A stretch of DNA of 29,347 nt from Sperchopsis tessellata (Eukaryota; Arthropoda; Insecta; Coleoptera; Hydrophilidae). The notes under the pieces are model-generated. The model worked only from the letters and a program-made list of their open reading frames with translations. It was not told the DNA's origin and did no database searches. This document shows, one piece after another, positions 1 through 11,900 of the stretch. The position numbers were made by a program, and so were the translations under genes. Where the stretch lies: positions 1 to 29,347 of the forward strand of contig JAWQRN010000455.1 in the NCBI GenBank assembly GCA_033557685.1. The letters are read 5' to 3'. Numbering within the stretch: the stretch's first letter is position 1; the number at the start of each line of letters is the position of its first letter.

Positions 1-330
1 TCAGAGTGTAATACAGTATACATCGGTCAAACTAGTAGAAATTTCAAAATCAGAACGGACGAACATTTTAGCAAATACAAAAAATACATAAACCTATATA
101 ACCCACCCCCAACTAAGTCAAATTTCGCTGATCACCTTCTAGAAATTCACTTCAACAAATAAAAAGACGCCCTTCATATTACGCAAAAAAAAAGCATTCG
201 CTTAAATATCTTAAGACAATAAAAATAAAAAGACATTCAAACAATAGTTTACATAATTGGTACAATGAACTTTTAGAATTAAACAGATCCCCTCTACTGA
301 ACCCCTGCTCCCACTCCCGCTAAATTGTAT
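1..330 (+). pseudogene. Penelope-like element, C-terminal GIY-YIG endonuclease remnant
   Basis: Frame 1 reads from the window edge to a stop at 160-162. It gives a peptide with VYIGQTSRNFKIRTDEH followed by a SNFADHLLEIHF stretch. This is the arrangement of the GIY-YIG-type endonuclease that ends Penelope-like retroelement proteins, where this domain nicks the target for insertion. After the stop, frame-shifted remnants (an ALHITQKK-like piece, then a proline-rich stretch near 290-340) look like the usual variable tail of the same protein. The rest of the element lies outside the window. It is broken by a premature stop and frameshifts, so it is a dead copy. The family assignment is recognition by motif, without a database search. 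Confidence 0.75.
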
Positions 331-2349
331 CCCCCTCTCTCAAAAATTTAATAAATTAGGCTGCTAAGTTGTATTTTTAGTTGTGAATGTTTTAAAAATT
401 ATAAAATCTGAAAAACTATATACTGTATCATTTACCTCATAATTTTTAAATATGAAGTTTCATGGAGTAACGGTCAACTCCATTAAACATTCTAGTCTAG
501 TTTAGTCAGTGTACTCTATACATATATCATGCTTCTTACCAATATAGAAATGCTACGCTCATCACGTGATATTTCTAGTGTTATCAAATCGAACTCAGTT
601 TTGTTGTGATTTATGGTTCTAAGCATACTTTTGACCCTGTTGTAGATGTAATTTATAAGAAAGCTTACAGAATGTTTAAATGTATCATATAATTCTTACA
701 AGTTTCTGAGATACAGTGATTTTACAATATATAACGTTAATTAATACGTAATGTCCTGGAATCGAAGTCCACATTATTAGTGATACGTAGAGAATTTCTT
801 GCTTCTATATCTTTTTTTAAATATATTTAAAAAAAAATTAGGGAAGGATTATATCATAGATCTTAAGATATTTTTTAAGAAATTAATTTATTAAATAAAG
901 CAATAACTTTCATAACTTTCTTGTCTAACATATTAATACATGTTTAGTTACATATTTTAATTTCACTTCACTGAAATTATTTTATAAAAATCAAGAAGTA
1001 TTTTCATATAAGCACTGTAATATGAGTATTTTAAAAATATATACATCAAAGCAAATACAATTAAACATCGATTCCTCAGTGCTAAAATATATTTACACCA
1101 TTTACTTTTGAGAAATTGACATATAACAGATAACAGCAAGGAAAACATTCCAATTTACAAAATTGTAAAAAGTTCTTAAGCTCTATTTTCTTATAATAGT
1201 TCTAGATTCTACAAAAAAAACTATTTTAGTTTTATAATTTTGAAGGTGCAATGGATTCATCTATAATAAACACGCTTATAATAGAAACTCTAAAACGAAA
1301 GAATTCCACGGCTCCTGGAAGATAAAATACATTTCAAATCCTCACTTTTAATACTTTAGCCAATAATAGACAAAAAATCATTATTTTGGTCTATTATAAG
1401 TAATCATTTGGAGTACATCTCTAAAATTCGTGCGAAATAAATGACGCAATGGTAAACGTAACAGATTTGCAGTTTTATGTGGAACATTAATGCATGCAGT
1501 GTCTCCCTATAGGTGGATAATTAAGTCTGAAAGTAAAAACTTTATGAATTATCATTCAAAAGTACTTTTTTGGAATGTTTGTTTAATGAAAAATATATAA
1601 ACTTTTTTGTTCGATTTAGTACCAAGTAGGAACTTTTTTCATATAGGATGATGGCACTCCAGCACATTCCATGGAATTGAAAAAGTACTTAAATGTCAAT
1701 TGCATTTAAAGCATGGTACCACTGCGTGACCTGCTAAACACCAGATGTGTCTTACGCAATTTTAGTTAACAACTGAAATAGACTGGTGGCAAGAAACTAA
1801 GGAAAGTAATAAATGATACAAGGACAAAATAAAAGATGTCAGTGAATTAAAAAAAGTATATAATTCAAATACCAGTGGATATTAACATCCTTATGCAATA
1901 CAAATTGTATGGAAAGACAATACGTACTCCGATGACCTGTTATTATTCTACAAGAATGGAAATGACCTCAAAACAGAAAAAAAATTAAAAAAGACTTAAA
2001 AATTCTCCAGAAATAGACACTACAGAAACTACCCGATTCTAGAAAAGAAAAACGTTCAAATATATACAACCTAAATATCTACAGCATTAGGCGAAGACAA
2101 ACTTGTAGTGGCAACAATCGACTACCTAGGCTTAGAGTTCATAATAATCTAAATTGAAAGTATCACATCCAACAATGCTAGCGATCCTGTCAACATAACA
2201 CTGCTGCAACAAAAAATTATAGCATATATAGACTATATAAAGAACAAATTGGGTTACAAAGTTCCTTTTTGGAGAACAGGAAATAAGTAAAACACAGACC
2301 GACTGTTGTGTCCAGAGGCAACAAAATAAAATTCTAAAATATGTATATT
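331..2349. other. No recognisable gene; AT-rich flank with possible transposon debris
   Basis: About 2 kb with short open frames only. None resembles a known protein and no exon with matching splice sites stood out. A short segment at about 463-494 recurs at about 5213-5243 (shared core GGTCAACTCCATTAAA). The part from about 1850 to 2340 could be the decayed upstream region of the LINE that follows, but I could not read an endonuclease domain in it. Confidence 0.4.
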
Positions 2350-4640
2350 CTAATATATGACTTACTTTTATGCATCAACCAAAGATCTCTATAGAAAAAC
2401 AAAACTGAAAATAAATGAACTGAAAATTTTTGAAACCTTTGTAAATACACAATGGGATTATTTTATGATCTCATTTAAATTATTGTTTAATGAATCTTTT
2501 CCATTCAAAACAGTTAGGTGCAGAGGAAATAATAGTAGGGAATATTATTATAGTTCAGAAGTAACAGAGTGTAAGAGACAACCGATGTATTGTTGATATT
2601 GTCGAGATATGAAAATGCATTTAAGATTTATTACAACCAATTTAATAGCTAAATGTAGGTCAAATTTTTATGCAGACTTAATGAGCACCTCATAAAATAA
2701 ATCTAAATGTGGATATTATAAGGGGGAAATATTCAAGACGATGAAATAAAAATAGCAGGAGAACCTAAGACACTTTAATGCATAATTAACAAATGCAGCC
2801 CACAAGCTATTGCAAAGTATTGATGTACCAGAGTTTACATGTCATATAAATAGAAATAATGTATCGATATTTTGCGAACCACTTACACCAAGGGAAATAG
2901 TCAATTTATCTAAACAAATAAAAAATAAGATGAGCAATAGATGGGTTGAAATCCCCGTCAGCATCATGAAGATGTGCATTTACGAAGTTTGCAAGCCAAT
3001 TTGTCATATCATAAACAATCCTTTTTGTGGGGAATTTTTCCAGAGCAACTTAAGTACGCATTGGTAAAGCCTTTGTATAAGAAATAAGATCCCAAGATAA
3101 TAGAAAATTACAGACCTATATGTCTTTTGCCAATGTTTTCTAAGTTGTTCGAGATTGCTATGTGTAAACTTCTATAATTCGTTCGAACTTTTTAGTGAAA
3201 TCCAGCATGGTTTAAGAAAGGGGCGCTCGGTGGAGACTGCTGTTTGTGAATGTTTGCAGAAGGTTCTAGAAAATTTGGAGAAAACAGGTCTTACTTTGGG
3301 CATATTGTTGGATTTGTCAAGGGCATATGATGCGTTGCCTACGACATTTTAATTAAAAAACTTAATACAACTCATTAAATCATACCTTGAAAATTTAAAA
3401 CAAAAAGTCATTATAAGTAGGGGGGAGGGGGTGTAACATACAAATCAGAGTTTACAAATAATAGAGTTGGCATTCCACAGGGAAGTATAGCTGGACCATT
3501 GCTTTCCATTATTTATACAAATGATTTAATGAGGTGTTTGCAAGGACATAGTACTTCTGGAGTAAATTATGCTGATGACACAACATTGCTAGTAGAGGGA
3601 AACACAATGCCAGAAATAATGAGGCTGAAATCATTTTAGAAAAATTTCATTAGTGGATGCTAAAAAAGCACTTCTTAAAAAATGAAAGTAGGACAAACTA
3701 TATTTTATTTAAAAATAAGCAAGTGGGTACGGAAAGTATACCACTCATAAAAATCCCAAATAAGAAAATTGTCTCAAAGTGCAAGACTCTTAGGGATAAA
3801 CATTAATGAACAGGTAAATTGCAAAACTCATGTACATGAAGTTGCTCAAAAGGTTAGTCGGGTGCGTTATTCTATTCGATTTTTGAATAAATATCTTGAT
3901 AAAATATATTAAAAATTGTGTATTATTCAAACTTCGTTTCTATTGTAAGGTTTGGGATATTCTGTTGGGGAAGATTATCTGACGTCAATAGCTTATTCAT
4001 ATTACAAAAAATGGTAATAAGAATCATTTTCAAGTTAAAATACAATTACAGTTGCAAGGGAATTTTTCAAAGAAATAAGTTTCTTATAGTAGTAGCCATT
4101 CACGTGGACAAATTTTTAATTTTTATGCATAAAAACAAATGTAAATTTCAGGAATTTAAAACGCACCATGGGTATATTAGGACTCATAAATACGAATATC
4201 CTTTGCATAGACAGACTATTCGAAACAGGTGCAGTGTATTGTGCCTTGAAATATTTTAATGCGATGCCAGACAATATTAAAATTGAAACTAACTTTAGAA
4301 CATTCAAGCGTTTAAATACTTAGTAAATATTGAACCATATACTTTCAATGAATTTATTAATCTTGAAGGTAACTGACTTTTTTTTGTTTTTAATTTTAAC
4401 TTACATTGTTCGCTTTTTCGTATTTAGGAATTTGTATTTTAGTTTTTAGTTATGTATATTTTGTTGGCATATGTTTTGACATTCTTTTTGCGTGTCGAGA
4501 TTTTTGATTGTTTTGTTGTATTGAATTTGGATTTTTAAATTTTGTATTTTGAGCTTTGTTCTGAATTGACGCTCTTCATTTACTGGTATATGTATGTGTT
4601 TTAAATGTATATGTACCTTATTAATTGAATAAAGTACTAA
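2350..4640 (+). mobile_element. Decayed Jockey/CR1-like non-LTR retrotransposon (ORF2 remnant)
   Basis: Successive plus-strand frames reconstruct the order of a LINE ORF2. First comes the linker before the RT (ISFKLLFNESFPFKTV at about 2480). Next is RT start material at 2810-3067, then a YRPICLLPMFSKLFE motif near 3112. A palm motif A region (ILLDLSRAYDALP) lies near 3300-3345, IPQGSIAGPLLSIIYTNDL near 3473-3530, and an intact YADD box is at 3567-3578. A C-terminal domain runs to about 4320 and is followed by a T-rich 3' tail with AATAAA at about 4628. Many stops and frameshifts separate the pieces, so the copy is dead. The reverse transcriptase would have primed cDNA synthesis at a nicked target. 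Jockey versus CR1 clade cannot be settled by eye. Confidence 0.8.
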
Positions 4641-4654
4641 CTTATCTTCAGGTT

Positions 4655-4935
4655 AAACTCATTAATCAAGACAATACAATAATGAACAAATGAGAAAATG
4701 CATCAAGTCAAAAGGCAACGCAAGATGTACAAGCCAATTAAACGTTTACATTGGTTTGTAAATTTTTTGAGTTACCTTATAACTCGATGCAGTTTCTCAT
4801 TTGTTCATTATGGTGTATTGTCTTGATTAACCAGTTGGTCCTGAAGATGAGGCGCAAATTCCTCGAAACTGGTCGACTAGATTATAACTAAACTTTTATA
4901 GATAGTTGGCCGTTTCCTTTTTAGACCTTCCCCAT
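4655..4935. repeat. Inverted-repeat module ending in a Penelope-type terminal motif
   Basis: About 42 bases starting with TTAATCAAGACAATACA at 4662 return as reverse complement at about 4785-4829, with a loop of roughly 80 bases. The right arm runs directly into CTGAAGATGAGGCG and CCTCGAAACTGGTCGA, a wording typical of the pseudo-LTR or terminal segments of Penelope-like and foldback elements in insects. It abuts the 3' end of the preceding LINE. The repeat is seen directly; the family link is inference. Confidence 0.6.
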
Positions 4936-5681
4936 TACATGTATTTAAAATTAATATTCATAATGGAAAATGAATTGCATATATACAGTGAACTTAAATG
5001 GAAAAAAATTGGCATTGAAAGCAGAACAGGAAGAGTAAAAAAAAATCATGGACAAAGAACTGAAAATATACCACCTACCTAGTAAACTCAAGGAATCCAA
5101 ATGAATCTGTTTACTATGTTACCAATAATAACCCGCAAGGGTTTTTGTGAGGTTTTAAAAACATTAAAGGCTCTCACATTATGTTATTCAAAGTTTAAAA
5201 ATATTTTGTTCCACGAAGTTGCGGTCAACTCCATTAAATATTATTTTCTAATCTTAAAAAAACATTTTCAAATTTAAAAACTGATTTTTATTCCCTATCT
5301 TCCATTAGTTTAAATACATTTATTAAATTAAAATATGTTCACGTTTTAGTCAACAAATATCCGCATCAGTCAACAATCGTAAAAAAATTCAATTTTTAAA
5401 TTGAAGGTATAATTTACATTATAATTTACAAATATACATATATTTTTGGGCAGTGATTTTACTTACTATATAACATTCGAGAAGGAAACACCAATGGTCC
5501 GCATAAAATACATCTACAGATTGAAGAATAAAATCACACGAACTTTTATGTTGTATGTCCCTTATTTACCTTGATATGTTATTTAAAATTTAACATTACA
5601 AGCCCACTATTTTTGCGGACCACTCATGTTTTTTCTTACTCCCTATAAACAGTACGAAAAAAAAAAACAACAACAGCTATT
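4936..5681 (-). other. 3' flank and probable 3' UTR of the ankyrin gene
   Basis: No coding region is seen here. Reading on the minus strand downstream of the stop codon, AATAAA hexamers occur at 5324-5319 and 5292-5287, the first canonical poly(A) signals I found, so the 3' UTR may be about 350-400 bases. The segment also holds the second copy of the GGTCAACTCCATTAAA core at about 5223-5238. The polyadenylation site itself is inferred. Confidence 0.4.
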
Positions 5682-5971
5682 TCAAGGTCTAGAGCTAGGT
5701 CCAGGTTTACTTGGGTCGATTTTCTGGTAAGTCGTAACGATTTTCAGTCGTTTCTTCTCGTTTTCCATAATTTCTTTCCTGTATTTTGATTGCCTTTTTC
5801 TAGATGCTCTTCTACCTGTTGATTTGGCTACAACTTCTCGTCCCAAAATGAGGGACTTTATTCCCTCGTCAATGTTGTCCAATTCAAATACAGCTTCGTG
5901 TGTATTTATTCCTAGGAAATTCTTTATCGTTTTGTCAGCTTTGTATTCCATAAGTAACTGAACCAAAGGAA
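5682..5971 (-). CDS. Ankyrin gene coding exon 11 (last repeats and basic tail)
   Basis: Acceptor CTTTTAG, phase 1, open to TGA at 5684-5682. FPLVQLLMEYKADKTIKN completes repeat 5 and GINTHEAVFELDNIDEG looks like a weak sixth. The tail RRASRKRQSKYRKE followed by EKKRLK is a second candidate nuclear localisation signal. The protein ends in a short Pro/Ser-rich segment. Confidence 0.92.
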
Positions 5972-8900
5972 CTAAAAGATAACAATTTTTTTTATTCGTT
6001 TAAGCCTACAACTCGTAATATTTAAAATAAAGTAAAAAATAAATCACAGGATAACACAAAATAAAATCAGGCATTTTTAAATAATACCAGTGTCCCCTCA
6101 AAATCTAAACTGACGTGTTTGAAAATTGTGTCGCCTTCAAAGCCAGAGATATTCAAGGTGGTGAGTTTTAAAATGAAGGCACTGTATGTAGAAGTTTCAA
6201 AACTTACAGTTATTATTTTCAGCTGCATGAAATATGGGGGTTCTTCCAGATTTTTTATCATTTTTATTTGGATCGGCTCCAAATTCCAGAAGTTTTTTGG
6301 CCATTTCAAATTTATTTTGAAGACAGCATAATATAACAGGTGTATAACCTAAAACAAGAATAGTAAATATTTATAAAATTTGTTGCAAGTAGCACATGTG
6401 TGACTTTTTATATATAAAATGATTGAGAAAATACCTTCATAATTGTAATCATTTAGTAAATCTATCGCTTTGGGCACGTGTCCAAAGTTATCTTTGGCAA
6501 GTAACTTTTCTAAGAAATTATCTGATGCGTGCATGACAGCCAAGTGTAGAATATTATTTCCTCCATCGGCATCACAAACTGCTACATCTGCACCGTAATT
6601 CAGTAGACTAGTTGCAATCAAGGGGTTACAGTTTTCCAACGCTGCAAGCTGTAAAGCAGTCTACAAAGAAAAAAAAAAATCCTAATAAAAAATTACATTC
6701 ATAGCTAATTATACAGTTGTTTTGTGGCAAAAGTAGGATAAAGGGAGGTACATTCAAACAAGAGGCACATTGCGACAGCTCAAATTTAGTGCTTTAAACT
6801 TCTATACATCTAAAATAATCACGTCAACACCTACATTGCAAATCACTGAAGAAATTATAATGTAAGTAATAATTTTTTACTGCCACCCTCATAAACTTAT
6901 ACAATTTTCAATTTTATATATTTCTAAAGTACATTCTTCTTCTTCGTCGTATTCCCTCTTAGTAGAGGTGTCGTGATCATAGCTTTGATAGAACTGAGTC
7001 AATGTTACACTCCTGATTACCTCACATCTCTCTTTCTGTTTTGTGATCGTGTTGTTGCTTCATACACTGTGGAGTTTGTGGCCTCCTTAACCTGATCCAC
7101 CCATCGCCGTGGTGATCTTCCCCTAGGTCTTGAGCCTTCCACTCTGCCCCGGACTAAGTAGCTCCAAATTTTCTCAAAGCCTTCTTTGGATATCCCTACA
7201 TCTATGAAACAGGACTTGCATGCTAAAGAGTGTGGAATAGGTAGGAGTGTTGACTTCAGTCAATTACCTAGGATTTCCCCGGTGTCGTATATTAAATTGA
7301 AGACTATTGTTATGTCCATAGAATGAGTCCAATAATTTAACGATTTCTATGAGATCTCCATCTAACCCTGGTACTTTTCCCTCTTTTCCGCATTGTATAG
7401 CATTCTTTACTCCTTCCTTTAATATTTTCGGGCCAGAGTTGCTAGTGTTTTCGTCGCTACTAGTTTAGATAATATATAATGACCAACATCTTAATTTATC
7501 ATTGATGAAATAATCATAGAATCTGTTTCATTTTCTATAAAAATTTTGGCAATTGGTGCAAAAAAAAAAGAAATAGTACTTACAAAACGTTGTTCATTAA
7601 GAACATCTACATGTTTCTTATTCAACTTCAAAACCACACACTGTCTTTGAACTTCCTTAAGGTCATCATTGAGAATGGCTTCATGTATTGGTCTACAACA
7701 AGAAAAAAAAATAGATATCGATTATGAAACATAGCTGAAAAGCATTCCTACACAGTACTACCTCCGTTTAAACCACTTGTGATGTAATTGGAACATAACG
7801 AGAAGCTATAATCTCAAAACTTGTTGATATGAAGCAAAATAAATGCAAGAAATTAGAAAAATTATTAATTTGACTATTAATCTATTTTTGCGTTAGGTGT
7901 CATTAGAGTATGTAAATCGTGTTTAAATATCTTTATTTTAATGTTATGGTAAAAAAAAAATATAATAGATTTCATATTCGGCATGACAAATATTCAAATA
8001 GCAACAAAAATACTCACAGGTCTCCTCTATCGTTGGGCTGCATACACCGGCTAAACCTCTTGACAAGGCTTTGAACATGATTACCATTCAAATGTTGGCC
8101 CATACTCATCATCAAAAGGTCAAACTGATCAAAAGCTAACTCTTGTGAAGGCAAGTTCAAATAATCCGGAGTACCCACATCGTAACCAATCGTAGTAGGC
8201 AGAGCCATTTCGTGCTGGAAAATAGGTGTTATCGTTGGACCCGTTCCAAAATTTGTATCTGTATTCAATTGTACACACTCTAGGCGAGAACTAAGGAGCA
8301 TTTCACCATCGATAGTGTCTAGGTCTTTAAGCTGTTGATTTACCGGAACAATATTTTGAATTTCATTTACGGTAGCGTGATGGTCACTTGAAACAAATTC
8401 AGATTTTATTACGGATATAGGTGGTTTAACTGTCTGAGTTTTCGGTGTGGTGGTTTGCTCCTCAGTTTGACTGTGATATTCAACTACTGGAAGTTTGTGT
8501 GGGGGGAAACCCTCTAATAGTTTTGCTTCGAATGAATATGAAACGAGGTTGTCCAACTCGGCCACTGATTGAGAGTCAAAGGTTGACTGAGTTGCTGCGT
8601 CCTTGAATCTTACTTCAATTTGGGTTGAAGTATTTACAAAAGTCTTTCTTTCAGGTTCTGTTTGCGTCCACGTTGTTTTGAACGACTTCGTTTGAGTTGC
8701 TATATTTTGGGCAGGTTTCTTCGTAGTTGTGTTCACAGCAAAGTCAGATATACTTGTACCTGAAATAAAGTATGAAAAACATTATTATCGTTAATTATTA
8801 TTGCTTCAGTGATTATGATGGGTGTGGAATAATTTGGCTTTTTATTTCTGACCACTTTTATTATAGCACATTGCAAAAGTTGTTTCACACCAAAATGCAC

Positions 8901-11900
8901 TGTAATGTTCAAAATACCGCGTCTACAGCAATCATTCCGGTGTTCAGCAACTTGTGCAATATACTATAATAAATGTAGTCATAATAATATAAAAAAATAA
9001 AAATGCTAAATATTATTGTTGGTGAACAGGAAAACTACCGTATAATTAACAAAATAAGTATATATTCCTTCCACAAATTTATTATATAAAATCGACCGGT
9101 TTCAACCTACTCAGGTCATTTTCAAGCTAAAATGTATAACATCTAACTCCCCAAGGACCATACATTGAATATAGCTGAAAACCTAAAATTTTTCCTTAAC
9201 TTCCACGCCAATACCAATCTAAACCTCAATGAGTCGCATTATCTGTCCTCCAATCCTCTCTTTCTTGTTCTTCATGTAGTACCCGCTCTTCGTTCAAATG
9301 TTGGTAATAACCAGCCTTAATCCAATCGCATGTGCTACTTTCACCCAAAAGAATTGTCAAGGTAATTTTATCTAATTATATTTTTGAATATTGTTATACA
9401 TTCCTATTTGTATGTGATTTTAGCCTGAAAATGACCTAGTATGAAACTGGTCGCTTTTTTAAAATAAATTTGTGGGGGGACTATATACGTATTTTCTTAA
9501 ATTATGAACAAAATCCACAAAACAACTAATTTCCGTTTTAATGAAACTACAGTATGTTATAGTTCAAATTACAAATTACTTTAACACAATCATTTAGAGG
9601 TCATTACAAACGGTAATGCACAATTATTTTACATAATTCACACATTGCTCCTTCTAGGATATATCTAGAAGTATTAACACCCCCCCTGCATTTTTATTAC
9701 AGGTTATTATACACAGTGTAAAATTGATTTTGGGGCATACGGAATTGTCAAAATATTCGTCCACTCTGAAGTTGGTATCTCAAAATCATGGTTTTTGAAT
9801 GCTTCAACAGCTTCTTGAGGTGATTAAAACCACTGTCCATGCATTTCTTGTTTGCAATTGGGGACCAAAAAAAAGTCATTAGGCGATAAATCAGGTCAAT
9901 ACGGGCAATGAGACATTAATTCGATGTTTTTCTCCTTCAAACAATCAATTGTTTGACGTGCTGTGTGAGAGCTGCTGTTGTCATGATGAAGAATGACGCG
10001 ATGATTTCTGTTGTTTTTCCTTATTTCGTCGATGATTTCTGGCAAAGAAGTTGTTCTATACCTTTCAGCTTTAACAGTTCTTCGATCCTCTAAAGTAATG
10101 GTTGCGACATGTCCTGTACAACCGAAGAAACAAGCGATCATTTTCTTGGAAGTACTTCGTGAACAAACAACTTTTGTGGGATTCGGTTCATCTTGGAATG
10201 CCCAAACAGTAGATTGTTGCTTAGATTCTGGTTCAATCAAATATATACAAGTTTCGTCACATGTTACGATGTCGAATTTTTTGAGCATTTCCTTACACCA
10301 ATTAACACGGGCCTTTTTTAGCTTCGGTCAAATTATGCGGAATCTATCAGGAACGAATCTTTTTTACAGATAAATGTTCATGCAAAATCAAATGTACAGC
10401 AATCTACGATATGCCTAAGCATGCCTCTATCTCACTGTAAGTCATATGCCGATCTTCAATCATGTTCCATCCGGGCAGGTATTGACGAGTGCAGGAGGAG
10501 GGAAATGAGAGGGATTCTCCAAGCAATTTGTCGAGTCTCTTCACCAGGTTAGAAATAAATTACGTTTGGTTAAAAAGGTTAAGAAGGGTTAAAATCTCAA
10601 AGATATATAGAAATATCACACATCACATTATATACGTTATGTTTATTGTATTAGTATTTCATTGATGCATTTTAGCAAGTACTATTTTTATAGTACTATA
10701 CAGGAAAATATGTAATGAAGCACTACACTATTAAGCAATGCATTAAAAATATATGAAAACGTGTTAGAAAGAAGAGTATAACATTACACAGAAGGCCAAA
10801 TGGATGATGCGCAAAGTGGATTCAGAAAGGAAAGAATTTCGAACGACCATATATTTACACTAAAGGAAATAATAAACAAGACACTGAAAAAGAACACAAA
10901 AGCATACATAATATTTATTACATTTATATTTAAACTTGGAAAAAGTTTTCGACGAGTGAACAGAGAGCAAGTATGGGCTAGTATGGTTAAAAAAGGAGTA
11001 AAAAAGAATCTGATAAATGCGGTTAAGAGAACATACAAGCATACCACCAACTATGTAGTGAGTATGAACATCAGGTCCACAAATTTTGAAACAAATGAAG
11101 GACTAAGACAGGGTGGAAGTCTGAGTCCAACGTTGTTTAACGTATATATGGACGAAATAATTAAAGAGTGCAAACCACTACTAAAAGAATTACATATAGG
11201 CTACTTGACGCGACAGAATTAAGAATACAATGAAAACGTACCATATGATGAACAGAAAGTTTATAAAAAAGAATTTGGGAAGAAAACAAAGATATCTATG
11301 TTCAAAGCGGTAATTAGACCGATTTTAACATATGGATGCGAGATATTGGTGCTAAAAAGGACAAAAGTAAGACGCAAGAAGTAGAAATTAAATACTTAAG
11401 AGGGATCAAAGGAATTACAAAAACAGACAGAATAAGCAACAAACATAAATATAAGACAGCTAGGTTGGTGGGTGTTCTTTATGAAGAATGGAAGACGGAA
11501 GAACAACTAAAAGAACATGGAGAGCAGGAATACAGAAAAAAACCACAAAGAGGAAAACCGAGATGTACATGGGAAAATAACATAGAAAAGTATATAATGG
11601 AGAGAAATAGAAAACTGATGGAAGCAAAAAGCTGGCACAGAACAAAATAGAGTGGAAGAAATTCATATTTATTGTACTACTATACTTTAGATGCATTTTA
11701 ATAAGAACTATTTTTATGTCGTATTGGTTGAATGAGCATGGCCTAATTTGAATTTTGCATGCAATAGGTAGAATGGGCCTTTGTCAACAAACGAACCGAA
11801 ACCATGTAATTCTAACCAAAACATACATTCCGCATTAGAAAAAAATTAATTGCAAGCGATGGTGACATGAAACATTATTTTTGAAAAAAAATGTAGAAAA

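Noticed and set aside
963..1148. 61-codon minus-strand frame with hydrophobic residues
   Set aside because: It is the composition expected of AT-rich DNA, with no similarity and no splice context.
6067..6331. Overlapping plus- and minus-strand open frames here
   Set aside because: They are shadows of exon 10 and its neighbouring intron in the wrong frames or strand.
10011..10373. 120-codon plus-strand frame
   Set aside because: It is opposite the mariner transposase on the minus strand, which has recognisable catalytic motifs.
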